A program made the position numbers and the translations under genes. The notes under the pieces were generated by a model, which had not been told where the DNA came from, did no database searches, and saw only the letters and a program-made list of their open reading frames with translations. Below are positions 19,165 through 29,128 of a stretch of DNA of 64,000 nt, piece after piece. The stretch spans positions 930,001 to 994,000 of the forward strand of contig JABTUA010000001.1 of NCBI GenBank assembly GCA_015075635.1, in the 5' to 3' direction. Within the stretch, counting starts at the first letter, position 1. Each line of letters begins with the position of its first letter. The stretch comes from Polyangiaceae bacterium. GTDB taxonomy: Bacteria > Myxococcota_A > Polyangia > Polyangiales > Polyangiaceae.

Positions 19165-19548
19165 ATGAAACTGCGAAACGTCTGGGTGCTGATCGGCGCG
19201 GTGCTGGTGGTGGCGGGCTTCTGCCTGGGCTGGTTCGGGCTGCGCGGCTTCGGAGCCGGCTTCTTCGTGAACGGCTGGCAGGTGATTTCCTTCGCCAAGG
19301 ACCGGGGCGCGCTCTACTACCTGCTGTACCTGCTGCCGGTGGGCGCGCTCCTCGCCGGCCTCTTGGCCTGGGTGGACCGCCGGGCCGCGGGCACGCTGGC
19401 CATGCTGGTGGGCGGCGCGTTCCTGCTCTGGGGCGGCTTCGAGGTCCTGCGCGTGCTCTACCACACGACCTTCGCCGGGCTCTGGGTCACGGCGCTCGGC
19501 GCGCTCACGCTGTTCGTGGCGGGTGTGGAGACGCGCTCCCGCGCGTAA
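19165..19548 (+). CDS. small four-helix membrane protein
   Basis: The 127-residue product has four predicted membrane helices (VWVLIGAVLVVAGFCLGW, LLYLLPVGALLAGLLAWV, AGTLAMLVGGAFLLWGGF, GLWVTALGALTLFVAGV) and very short loops. No family is recognised. It is divergent from the LysR gene and 12 bases upstream of zwf, so it may be the first gene of the zwf operon and a target of the regulator. Confidence 0.55.
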   Translation: MKLRNVWVLIGAVLVVAGFCLGWFGLRGFGAGFFVNGWQVISFAKDRGALYYLLYLLPVGALLAGLLAWVDRRAAGTLAMLVGGAFLLWGGFEVLRVLYHTTFAGLWVTALGALTLFVAGVETRSRA

Positions 19549-19560
19549 CATCGCGGGCTC

Positions 19561-21110
<1,550 letters not shown>

Positions 21111-21114
<4 letters not shown>

Positions 21115-22154
21115 CCGCGCGCGTGAGCGACGCGCTGGCGCGCATCGAGAAGGAGCTCGGCGCGCTTTGGCAGCCCGACGAGTCCGGCAGCGCCAAACCC
21201 CACGCGACCACGCTGAACCTGGTGGCGCTCCACGGTCAGAGCGAGTGCCTGTTCCTGGAGACGCTGGAGGACGTGGCGGCGCGGCTCGGCGCGCGAACCT
21301 TCGTGGTCAACGTGGACGGCCGGCTCGAGCCCTGGGCGCTCGAGGGCGACGTGTCCGCGGTGTGCCGGCTGGAGCCGGGCACCACCCGCGAGGCGGTCTG
21401 CGCTGAGCGCGTGACCTTGCGCTTCGGGGCCATGGTGGGCAAGCGCGCCGCGTCGATCCTCGACTCGCTGGTCGAGTCGTCGCTGCCGACGGCCGTCTTC
21501 GCCGGTCCGGGGGCGCCGGCCTCGGTGCTGGACGCGCTGGCGAAGAGCGCCGGGGCGGTGGTGATCGACAGCGCGGAGATGGGCCTGACCCGCGCGGCCC
21601 AGCTCGCGGCGAGCTCCCGCGCTCAGCTCCACGACCTGGCGTTCATCCGCACGCGCCGCTGGCGCGAGATGCTGGCCCGCGTGTTCGACGACCCGGCGCT
21701 CCGGCCCGCCCTGGCGAGCGTGCGCTCGGTCTCGGTGCTCCACGCCGAGCGCCGCGATCACGCCGGCGCCAGCGCCGAGGCCGAGCTGCTCGTCGCCTGG
21801 CTCGCGGCGCGCCTGGGCTGGCGGCCCGCGTTCAGCGACGCCCGCGGCGAGCCCGTCGAGGTGCGCGTCGAGAGCGACGCCCGCGCAGGTGTCACGCCGG
21901 GTTGCATGATCTCGGTGGAGCTCTCTGCCGAGCTGCCGGCGGGGCCCGTGGGGGCGCGCGTCGAGCGCGACGCGGACGGCGAGCACCTGACCTGGACGGT
22001 CAACGCGCCGGGGAATCCTCCTCAGGTGCGCCGCTACGCCACGCCGCGCCGCGACGACGCCGAGCTGGTCGAGCGCGCGATCCGCAGCTTCAACGCCGAT
22101 CAGCTGCTGCGCGAGACGCTCTCCCTGTTCCGCACTTGGAAGCCCAATGCCTGA
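21111..22154 (+). CDS. opcA: glucose-6-phosphate dehydrogenase assembly protein OpcA-like
   Basis: The 347-residue product starts at GTG overlapping the zwf stop. OpcA, first described in cyanobacteria and common in actinobacteria, supports assembly/redox activation of the Zwf tetramer. Matching features are the ATTLNLVALHG start, RTFVVNVDGRL, the SSLPTAVFAGPGAP region and the IRTRRWREMLARVFDDPA stretch. Position between zwf and pgl supports the call, as this order is found in other phyla. No catalytic site is expected. Confidence 0.8.
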
Positions 22155-22830
22155 GATCGTGGTCGTCGCCGACGCTGCGGAGCTGGCCGAGCGCGCCGCG
22201 GCGCTGATGCGCGAGAGCATCGACGCCGCCATCCGCGAGCGCGGAGTGGCCCGGGTGGCGCTCTCCGGCGGCTCGACTCCGGGACAGACCTATCGCTTGC
22301 TCGGCCGGAGCGGCCTCGACGTGGAGCGCTGCCGCTGGTTCTTCGTGGACGAGCGCAACGTGCCGCCCGACCACGAGCGCAGCAACTACCGCGCGGCGAA
22401 GCACGACCTGTTCGATCCGGCGGGCATCCCGAGCGCGCACGTGTTTCGCATGAGGGGTGACGCGGGCGAATACGCGGCCACGCTCGGCTGCGAGCTCGGC
22501 CCAGGCGGTCGCTTCGACCTGATCGTGGCCGGCATCGGCGACGACGGGCACACGGCCTCGCTGTTCCCGGGCACGGGCGCGGTGCGCGACGCGGCCAGCG
22601 TGGTCGCCGTCGAGCCGGGCGGCGGGCTCGAGCCGCGCGTCAGCCTGGGAACGAGCACGCTGCTCGCGGCGCGCAGGATCCTCGTCCTGGTCAGCGGCGC
22701 GGGGAAGCGCGAGGCCCTCGCCCGAGCGCTCGAGGCCGGGGACGAGGACGAGGTCCCGGCGCGGATCTACCTGGCGGCGCCGGCGGGCGTCGTGACGTTC
22801 GTCACGGACCGAGCCTCGACAGCTGCCTGA
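22147..22830 (+). CDS. pgl: 6-phosphogluconolactonase
   Basis: The protein (227 residues) hydrolyses 6-phosphoglucono-1,5-lactone, the step after Zwf. Family blocks are VALSGGSTPGQTYRLL, WFFVDERNVPPDHERSN and the catalytic-region GIGDDGHTASLFPGT with its His. The ATG overlaps the end of opcA by 8 bases, consistent with translational coupling. The C-terminal VSGAGKREALARAL is the conserved phosphate-binding end seen in DevB-type lactonases. Confidence 0.93.
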   Translation: MPEIVVVADAAELAERAAALMRESIDAAIRERGVARVALSGGSTPGQTYRLLGRSGLDVERCRWFFVDERNVPPDHERSNYRAAKHDLFDPAGIPSAHVFRMRGDAGEYAATLGCELGPGGRFDLIVAGIGDDGHTASLFPGTGAVRDAASVVAVEPGGGLEPRVSLGTSTLLAARRILVLVSGAGKREALARALEAGDEDEVPARIYLAAPAGVVTFVTDRASTAA

Positions 22831-22853
22831 ATGGAGGGTAGACGAGCCGCGTC

Positions 22854-24173
22854 ATGCGCATCGCAGTCGTGGGCTCGGGATACGTGGGTTTGGTCGCCGG
22901 GGCGTGCTTCGCCGACGTCGGGACGGACGTGGTCTGCGTGGACGTGGACGAGGGCAAGCTGGAGAAGCTGCGTCGCGGCGAGGTCCCGTTCTTCGAGCCG
23001 CGCCTCGACGATCTGGTGAAGCGCAATCACCCCGATCGCCTGCGCTTCAGCTCGAACCTGGCGGACAGCATCGCGGGTCGCAAGGCCGTGTTCATCGCCG
23101 TGGGCACCCCGCCCAACGAGGACGGCTCCGCCGACCTGCAACACGTGCTGAAGGTCGCCGAGGACGTCGCCAAGCTGGCGACGAACGACCTGGCGCTGGT
23201 GACCAAGAGCACGGTCCCCGTGGGCACCAACAAGAAGGTGCGCGAGGTGGTGGCGAAGCACGCCAAGCACCGCATCAGCGTGGTCAGTAACCCCGAGTTT
23301 CTCAAGGAGGGCGACGCGGTCAACGACTTCCTGAAGCCGGACCGCATCGTCGTCGGCACCGACAGCGACGAGGCCTTCGACATCCTCGCTCGCCTCTACG
23401 CGCCCTTCAATCGCCAGCGCAACCGCATCCATCGCATGAGCCCGGAGAGCGCCGAGATCGTGAAGTACGCGGCCAACGCCATGCTCGCGACCAAGATCTC
23501 GTTCATGAACGAGATCGCTCGGCTCTGCGACGTGGTCGGCGCGGACGTCGAGGACGTGCGGCTCGCGGTCGGCAGCGACGAGCGCATCGGCCTTCAGTTC
23601 CTCTACCCCGGCCTCGGCTTCGGCGGCAGCTGCTTCCCCAAGGATCTGCGCGCGCTGGTGCACACCGGGCAAGAGCTCGGCGTGAAGATGGGCGTCGCCG
23701 AGGCGGCCACGGTCGCCAACGAAGCGCCGGTGCGCCTCTTGCTCGAGCACATGGAGAAGGACTTGGGCGGTCTGGCGGGCAAGGCCGTCGCGGTCTGGGG
23801 CCTGGCCTTCAAGCCGCGAACGGACGATGTGCGCGAGGCGCCAGCGCTCAAGCTGATCGAGCACCTGGTGAACAAAGGCGCCAGCGTGCGCGCCACGGAT
23901 CCGCAGGCCCGCGAGACGGCGCTCGTGCGCTTGAAGGAGGCCGGCATCGCCGAGAAGGTCGCGCTCAGCGCCGACTACTACGAGATCTGCCGCGGCGCCG
24001 ACGCGCTGGTGGTGGCGACGGAGTGGAACCAGTACCGGTCGCCGGACTTCGAGCGCATCCGCGAGCTGATGCGCGGCCGTCACGTGTTCGACGGCCGAAA
24101 CTGCCTGGTGCCCGAGAGCGTGAAGGACGCGGGTCTCTGCTACCGCGGGATGGGGCGGCCGGCGCTGGGGTAG
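22854..24173 (+). CDS. ugd: UDP-glucose 6-dehydrogenase
   Basis: This 439-residue enzyme oxidises UDP-glucose to UDP-glucuronate with two NAD. The N-terminal Rossmann motif is IAVVGSGYVGLVAGACFADV, the catalytic Cys is Cys260 in FGGSCFPKDLRAL, and the C-terminal UDP-binding domain has WGLAFKPRTDDVREAP. It follows pgl by 23 bases. Together with the UDP-glucuronate-epimerase-like gene at 40.1 kb it can provide UDP-uronic acids for surface polysaccharide. Confidence 0.95.
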   Translation: MRIAVVGSGYVGLVAGACFADVGTDVVCVDVDEGKLEKLRRGEVPFFEPRLDDLVKRNHPDRLRFSSNLADSIAGRKAVFIAVGTPPNEDGSADLQHVLKVAEDVAKLATNDLALVTKSTVPVGTNKKVREVVAKHAKHRISVVSNPEFLKEGDAVNDFLKPDRIVVGTDSDEAFDILARLYAPFNRQRNRIHRMSPESAEIVKYAANAMLATKISFMNEIARLCDVVGADVEDVRLAVGSDERIGLQFLYPGLGFGGSCFPKDLRALVHTGQELGVKMGVAEAATVANEAPVRLLLEHMEKDLGGLAGKAVAVWGLAFKPRTDDVREAPALKLIEHLVNKGASVRATDPQARETALVRLKEAGIAEKVALSADYYEICRGADALVVATEWNQYRSPDFERIRELMRGRHVFDGRNCLVPESVKDAGLCYRGMGRPALG

Positions 24174-24304
24174 GGCGGAGGGCAGAATGGCGCGCAACTA
24201 CCCAGAAGTAGCCCGCGCGCGGGGGCCAGAGGCGAACCCCTAGTGACAGCCCTGCTTCTTCTGTTCCCCTGGGACACAGGGCGACCACGCAGTTGATCAC
24301 CGTT

Positions 24305-24928
24305 GAAGACTCCTGGTCGGCCACCACTGTGGCGGATGCAGCACCGTGTGCTCGGACCCGATCTCCGGCTCCGGCACCGGAACCAAGGGTTGCACCTCCG
24401 GAGCCTGCGGCGTGACCTGCAACGCAGCCACGGTCACTCAGTGCGCGACCCCGAACGGGACGGCGTGCGTGAACAAGGTCGCCGATCCGCAGCACTGCGG
24501 GAGCTGCGGCAAGAGCTGTGGCAACGGCGGCAAATGCGCTGGCAGCGCCTGCTCGACCGACGCCTGCGCGCTGGGCGCCACCACCTGCGGCCTCTCCGGT
24601 TGTGTGGACACCAACACCGCCCCCGGGCACTGCGGCGGGTGCAACAAGGGCTGCCTGGGCTCGAACAACCGCTGCGAGAACGGCGCCTGCAAGTCGGCCG
24701 GCTCGGCAGGGCTCACCGCGTGTGGCAACGCGCTCGCTGGGTTCGCCTGCGTGGACCTGAAGACCAATCCCGAGCACTGCGGCTCGTGCGGCAGCGCGTG
24801 CACCGCGGGCAAGTTGCTTCCTCTACGCTTCCGGCTGCTGGGAGTGCGGCAACGGCAACGCCATGCCGGTCTGTTGCACCGTGCTCGGCAACACCGTGTG
24901 CCTACCCGCGGGCACGACCTGCCCTTGA
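24305..24928 (+). pseudogene. Cys-rich repeat lipoprotein remnant, 5' truncated and frameshifted
   Basis: From an in-frame stop just before 24307 the frame encodes HHCGGCSTVC and then repeats of the HCGSCGKSCGNGG / HCGGCNKGC type, like the intact protein at 61.3-63.2 kb. There is no signal peptide or plausible start, so the 5' end is lost. Near 24812 the Cys-rich frame ends at CTAGK and continues one frame over as FLYASGCWECGNGNAMPV and CCTVLGNTVCLPAGTTCP to a stop at 24926-24928. The frame switch restores the Cys pattern, which points to an indel (or sequencing error) rather than a gene end. The ~130 bases between ugd and this remnant show no gene. Confidence 0.7.
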
Positions 24929-25312
24929 GCTCGAAGGCAGAGTCAGTCCGGAAGCCCAGCGCGGAGCGGCGCGAGCGCAGGCCCGGTGAGGCCACGGTCT
25001 GCCCGGGTCTGCCCGCAGTCCCGCTCGGTGTCGGGCCGGACAGAGGTCGAGAAGCGACGCGTTCTCGAAGAGTTGAGGACGGTCACGGGTACGGCGCGCG
25101 AGCAGGCGCAAATTCGCACTCGAGGTCAGGACGGGCCGGCGCTGGAGGTCGGGGCGTGGCTCTCGGGTGGCGCCAGGCGTTGGTGAAGCGCTGGCGGCGT
25201 CGGCGCAGCGGTCGAGCGCACGACGCAGAGCTCGATGACCGCGAGTGCGGCACTGCGTGCAGCTGCCTGGAGGGAGCGCCATCGGACTCGAGCTCGACGC
25301 GCAGCTTCCGGA
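24929..25312. other. gap without a recognisable gene
   Basis: Both strands contain long open frames here, as expected at this GC content, but none has a recognisable start, signal or family motif. It lies between two pseudogenes and next to an inverted-repeat arm, and is best read as decayed accessory DNA. Confidence 0.5.
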
Positions 25313-25382
25313 CCCACGGCGCTGCCGCTGACAAAGACCACCGAGGGCATCCCGTGCACGCCCCAGTCGCTGGGGGGCGTGC
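25313..25382 (-). repeat. left arm of inverted repeat
   Basis: Positions 25313-25359 are the reverse complement of 25956-26002 with 43 of 47 bases matching. The adjacent 25356-25382 holds a hairpin (GCACGCCCC / GGGGGGCGTGC) equivalent to the hairpin in the right arm. The two arms face each other around the HNH-nuclease remnant. Confidence 0.8.
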
Positions 25383-25406
25383 CAGCACCATTTCAGCGTA
25401 CGGTGA

Positions 25407-25922
25407 CCTGAGAGAACATGGTCCGGGGCAGGTACCCCGGCCCCGCCGCCGGCCCAGGCGCCTCGCCCTCGCGTCGAGCCGCTCTCGCCGGAGAGCGTTC
25501 GCGTGGAATTCAGCGCCCACGCTGCGTTCCGCGACAAGCTCGAGCAGGCCCGGGCGCTGCTCAGCCACACGGTGCCCAGCGGCGACCTCGCGACGATCCT
25601 CGAGCGCGCGCTGGACCTGCTCATCGAGCGGGAGACGAAGCGCCGCGCCGGCGCGGGCAAGCCCCGCAAGCGCCGCGAGACGAAGCCGGGCTCGCGGATC
25701 TCGGAGGCGCGAGCGAGGCGAAGACAGAGCACGCCACCGGCGCCACCAGCGCCGACGCCCGCGCCCGAGGGCGGCGTGTCCGAAAAGGTGCTCGGAGCGC
25801 TGGTTCGGATGGGGTTCAAGCGAGCGGACGCGCGGCGAGCCGTCGAGCAAGCGCGCCTCTGCGAGGTGGAGCCGCTGCTCGAGCCGATGCTTCGCGCGAC
25901 GCTCGCCATTCTCACACCGTGA
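25407..25922 (+). pseudogene. HNH endonuclease remnant lacking the HNH core
   Basis: The frame opens right after a stop at 25404 with no good start. From ~25467 it reads like the middle of the large myxobacterial HNH nuclease family: PRVEPLSPESVRVEFSAHAA, LLSHTVPSGDLATILERALD and LIERETKRR. It then jumps from KPGSR to a low-complexity Pro/Ala stretch and ends with GFKRADARRAVEQAR and LRATLAILTP, the usual family C-terminus. The expected HVPxxVRRAVWERDGGQC HNH segment between these parts is absent, so the catalytic core is deleted. Family recognition is from memory of related sequences. Confidence 0.65.
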
Positions 25923-25932
25923 GACGGTTCGG

Positions 25933-26002
25933 GCACACCCCACGTCGAATGGGGTGTGCACGGATTGCCCTTGGTGGTCATTGTCAGCGGCAGCGCCGTG
26001 GG
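25933..26002 (+). repeat. right arm of inverted repeat with hairpin
   Basis: A perfect 10-bp stem GCACACCCCA (25933-25942) / TGGGGTGTGC (25950-25959) with a 7-base loop directly follows the stop of the HNH remnant. The next bases, to 26002, match the left arm in inverted orientation (43/47). The arm ends about 30 bases before the transposase remnant start, so it may be that element's upstream region or the nuclease gene's terminator. Confidence 0.8.
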
Positions 26003-26034
26003 CACGCATGCGGACGAAGGAAAGGAGCTCATCC

Positions 26035-26714
26035 GTGCCTCGAACAGGTCGCACTCAACGCAGAGTCATCGGCATGCTCGTCAAACGCTTCGGCGACGCG
26101 CGCCTCGACGAGGTCCGCGACCCGCGCGATCCGCGTGGACGTCGCTGGGACGGTGTACTTCGTGTTCCGCGCCACGCGCTGGGTGACGTTATCGCGACAA
26201 CGCCTCGCTTGGAGCAAGTTCCTCCGGCTCGGCCGGACTCTCTATTTTGGCCGCGCTGCTCGGGATGGTGGCCGGAAGCAGGAGCCTGCGCGAGGTCGAG
26301 CAGCTGACTGATGAGCTCACGCCGCCAATCCGCAATGGCGTCCGGGTCGCGAACGACAACCGCTACTTCGTCTCCAGCTTGCCACGCTCTCGTCTCACCG
26401 ATGCCGAGTGGCTGCTCGTCGTACGGCGCCACTGGGGCGTCGAGACTGCCCATCAGCTTCTCGATGGCGCCTTCGCCGAGGACCATCATCCGTGGATCGA
26501 ACAGACCCCGCGAGCCACGGTCGTCGTGATGGTGCTGCGGCGCATCGCATACACGCTGCTCGCGCTCTGGCGCGGGGTGACTTCGCGCAGCGACGAACAG
26601 CGTAGGCGGCCCTGGCGCGACCTGATGCGCGACATCTGGCTCTGCACAGTCAAGGCCACCGCAGAGACCCCTCGAAACTCGAGTGACCGCCGGCTCCCGC
26701 CGGCGCCTGCGTGA
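26035..26714 (+). pseudogene. transposase remnant (ISAs1-like) with internal deletion
   Basis: A GTG start at 26035 with AAAGGAG upstream gives an N-terminus (VIGMLVKRFGDARLDEVRDP) resembling ISAs1-type transposases. The match then leaves this frame and resumes from 26247 as LAALLGMVAGSRSLREVEQL, TDELTPPIR. This is joined directly to the family C-terminus: RYFVSSLP, VVRRHWGVETAHQLL, MVLRRIAYTLLALWRG. The central catalytic part is missing, so the element cannot transpose by itself. Exact IS family is a judgement by eye. Confidence 0.65.
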
Positions 26715-26966
26715 CCCGTGCCGAGGCCTTCGCGCCGACCTGCTCTTTGACAGACTCCGCGTCGATCACTGCCCTCGGGCTCCTGCCCCCGTAGAGGCTC
26801 GATGGCACTTGCTCCTGTGCGGCCCAGTACCTCTCCACCGCCCCGTCTCGGGTCACCATTGCCCAGCCGGTGGTGGCGACGCAGGTCGACTCGGGTAGAA
26901 CCGATCGAGTCTGGGTCTGCCCGAGGCGAGCTGGACCGGGCGTCCGCCGAGTGATACCTCGTCGGG
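26715..26966. other. intergenic stretch, possible minus-strand fragment
   Basis: A minus-strand frame (26650-26976, 108 codons) crosses this gap and includes VTRDGAVERYWAAQEQVPSS and YGGRSPRAVIDAESVKEQVG, which look more protein-like than chance. However it overlaps the transposase remnant and the start of the next gene and has no recognised family. I do not call it a gene. Confidence 0.3.
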
Positions 26967-27896
26967 GTGAACGCAAACGGGGTTCGGGCGTGCTGGGGGG
27001 TAGCTCTCGCCCTCTCGCTACTTGGCTGCGGCTCGTCGTCCTCGTCGGGTGACGACTCGGGACCGCGGGATCTGCGCGTGAAGATCCCGGCGGCGGATCC
27101 CGGCTACCTGGACGTGGTGGTGCCGGAGGTCACGGTGCCGTCCGGAGAGGAGACGCAGGTTTGCCTCTACTACACTCACGACGGACCCGACGTCGCAGTG
27201 GTGGGGCTCGACGGAATCCAGAGCGAGTTCGGTCACCACGTCGTGGTGCTGAAGCCGAAGACACCGAAGCCCAGCGGGACCGTCGAGGACTGCTCGAGCG
27301 GCACGTCGATGGGGGAGTTCAACACCTTCGTGCTGCCGGTGTCCGAGCTGCCTGCCAAGCACGCCATCCGCATGGTCTCCGGCATGAACGTGGTCATCCA
27401 GGCCCACACGCTGAACGTGGGCAACCGCGACATCTTGGTCCGCGACGTCGCGCGCCTGAAGCTGATGGCGGTGGACCAGGTCGAGCAGTGGGCCACGACG
27501 TTCGCCACCGGGAGCATCGACTTCTCCCTGCCGCCCAAGCAGACCTCGGCGGTCGAGTTCGACTGCACCGTGAACGAGGACATGGATCTGCTCTTCGTCG
27601 GCGGGCACATGCACTACCTGGGCTCCCGCTTCCAGCTCTCGTGGGGCGCCGATGCGGACTCGCTCGAGCCCTTCTATCTCGCCGACCCGTGGCTGCCCGA
27701 CTACCGCGACATCCCTCCGGTCACGCTCCTGTTCAACAACCCCATGAAGCTGACCAAGGGCACGGTGATCCGCACGCTCTGCGAGTGGAAGAACCCCGAG
27801 GCCACTGTCGTGCAATTCCCCCAGGAAATGTGCGGCTCCTTCGGCTACGTGCGCGGCGCGACGGAAGCCTTCAACTGCGAGGCCACCTCGAAATGA
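26967..27896 (+). CDS. lipoprotein with PHM-type copper monooxygenase ligands
   Basis: The 309-residue product starts at GTG and has a lipobox (SLLGC, Cys21). The mature part contains, in order, His90-His91 (FGHHVVVLKP), His147 (QAHTLN), His214-x-His216 (GGHMHYLG) and Met288 (QEMCG). This is the ligand set and order of copper type II ascorbate-dependent monooxygenases (peptidylglycine alpha-hydroxylating and dopamine beta-monooxygenase). CuH uses HH plus H; CuM uses HxH plus M. Size is close to the catalytic core. Substrate is unknown; the lipid anchor places it outside the cytoplasm. Its stop overlaps the next gene. Confidence 0.7.
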   Translation: MNANGVRACWGVALALSLLGCGSSSSSGDDSGPRDLRVKIPAADPGYLDVVVPEVTVPSGEETQVCLYYTHDGPDVAVVGLDGIQSEFGHHVVVLKPKTPKPSGTVEDCSSGTSMGEFNTFVLPVSELPAKHAIRMVSGMNVVIQAHTLNVGNRDILVRDVARLKLMAVDQVEQWATTFATGSIDFSLPPKQTSAVEFDCTVNEDMDLLFVGGHMHYLGSRFQLSWGADADSLEPFYLADPWLPDYRDIPPVTLLFNNPMKLTKGTVIRTLCEWKNPEATVVQFPQEMCGSFGYVRGATEAFNCEATSK

Positions 27897-28372
27897 AGCG
27901 CGTCGCCGCCGCTCTCGTGCTCTGTGCGTGCTGCGCCGCCTGCTCGTCGGACGACGACGGCGGAGCGGACCAACCCGCGCCGGGCACGGCCACGTTGAGC
28001 TTCGCCGTCACCAACGGCGTGAAGGTGAACCCGAACCTGGTGGACCCGCTGAAGGGCGACATCTACGGCGCGCTGTACCTGGCCGCGGACGTGACCCTGG
28101 TCGGTCCCAAGGAAGGCGCCGCGGACAAGGGCAGCGTCGAGCTCACGAACGTCGATCTCACGAGCGCGGCACAGAGCGCCGAGACCTGGAAGAGCGCGCC
28201 GCTCCCCCCCGCGGAGTACATGTTCCTGGGGTTCATGGACCTGGACGGCAACGGCGCCACGACCCGGGAGCCCGAGGCCGGCGATCCGGTCACGCTTCCC
28301 ATCAACAAGTTCACCATCGAAGCCGGCAAGAACGTGGACGTCGCAGTGCAGTTCGACCTGGTGCTCGACTGA
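27893..28372 (+). CDS. small lipoprotein partner of the copper protein
   Basis: The ATG overlaps the previous stop (ATGA). The 159-residue protein has a lipoprotein signal ending CCAACSS and a beta-rich mature domain (GTATLSFAVTNGVKVNPNLV, PLPPAEYMFLGFMDLDGNG). The end, KNVDVAVQFDLVLD, is strand-like. It resembles small carboxypeptidase-regulatory-like or calycin-type beta proteins only in general terms; no family is claimed. Translational coupling suggests it works with the copper-site lipoprotein. Confidence 0.65.
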   Translation: MKRVAAALVLCACCAACSSDDDGGADQPAPGTATLSFAVTNGVKVNPNLVDPLKGDIYGALYLAADVTLVGPKEGAADKGSVELTNVDLTSAAQSAETWKSAPLPPAEYMFLGFMDLDGNGATTREPEAGDPVTLPINKFTIEAGKNVDVAVQFDLVLD

Positions 28373-28416
28373 GCAGGCGGAGGCGCCGCGGAGCGCGGCC
28401 CCCCTCGCGAGCTGCC

Positions 28417-28779
28417 TCATGGTCCGCGCGCCACCAGACCACGCGCGAGCGCCACGAAGAACTCGTGCCACTGCGTGTGCCGGCCTACGGGGTCGTAAGG
28501 GTAGTATGCGAAGTCCACGTGGCCCACTTCGCGACCGCGCGACGAGAGCACCAGCATCGTGCGCGGCCCCAGCGTGCGCTCTTCCACGCCGAAGCGCAGC
28601 TTGCGAAGCGCCTCCACGACGTCGCGCAGCTCACCCGGCTCGATCTGCCGCATCATGAAGAAGTCGAGGTCCAAGGACCGCCGATGGTGCAGATACACGG
28701 CGGAGAGCGCGGTCGCTCCGCCGAACGTGACTTCGCTGGCGAGCCGCGCCCTGGCGACGGCCTCGAGCGCCCGCTCTTG
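28417..28779 (-). pseudogene. AbiEii/AbiGii-type nucleotidyltransferase remnant
   Basis: In one minus-strand frame the sequence reads QERALEAVARARLASEVTFG, GATALSAVYLHHRRSLDLDF and F, the GGxTAL...LDLDF nucleotidyltransferase signature of AbiEii toxins, then VDFAYYPY. An in-frame TGA (28780-28782) sits immediately before QERAL where the family normally continues to its start. The first usable start (GTG, 28698) lies after the GGATAL motif. The 3' part also ends early compared with the 200+ residue family. Both ends therefore look broken. Confidence 0.65.
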
Positions 28780-28792
28780 TCACGGGCTGAGC

Positions 28793-29086
28793 TCAGGCGG
28801 CGCGCCCGCCTTCGCCCCTCTCTTCGATCCAGATTTCAAGCAACCTTCTCGTTTCGCGCGCCAGCTCGAGCTGGGGCAAGGCCCGGGCGATTGCGTCGAC
28901 CGGGAAGCGGTCAAGCTCCCGCCAGAAGCCGGACTCGACCAACTCCTGCAACACTTTCCGAACGCGCTCGGGATCGTCCCGGTCCACGTCTACCCAAATG
29001 CGACCGCGATCGCAGGTAAAGACCTGGAATCGCCTGCGCCGAACTCTCACACTCGTGAGCTCAGACAGGGCAGCCGTTCGTGTCAC
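28793..29086 (-). CDS. hypothetical protein upstream of the AbiEii remnant
   Basis: This 97-residue protein (RRRRFQVFTCDRGRIWVDVD, then PERVRKVLQELVESGFWREL) ends 11 bases before the AbiEii frame's stop. Its position directly upstream of a toxin gene fits a cognate regulator or antitoxin-like partner, but I recognise no antitoxin fold such as the AbiEi winged helix. It is Arg/Glu-rich and has no signal or membrane segment. It may be intact while its partner has decayed. Confidence 0.5.
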   Translation of the reverse strand: MTRTAALSELTSVRVRRRRFQVFTCDRGRIWVDVDRDDPERVRKVLQELVESGFWRELDRFPVDAIARALPQLELARETRRLLEIWIEERGEGGRAA

Positions 29087-29128
29087 CAGGGCGATGCGGC
29101 TCGCGATCGGCGGCGCTCGGCCAGCCCT

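Noticed and set aside
26650..26976. Minus-strand frame that looks partly protein-like
   Set aside because: No family, overlaps a pseudogene and the next gene's start; kept only as a remark in the gap entry.
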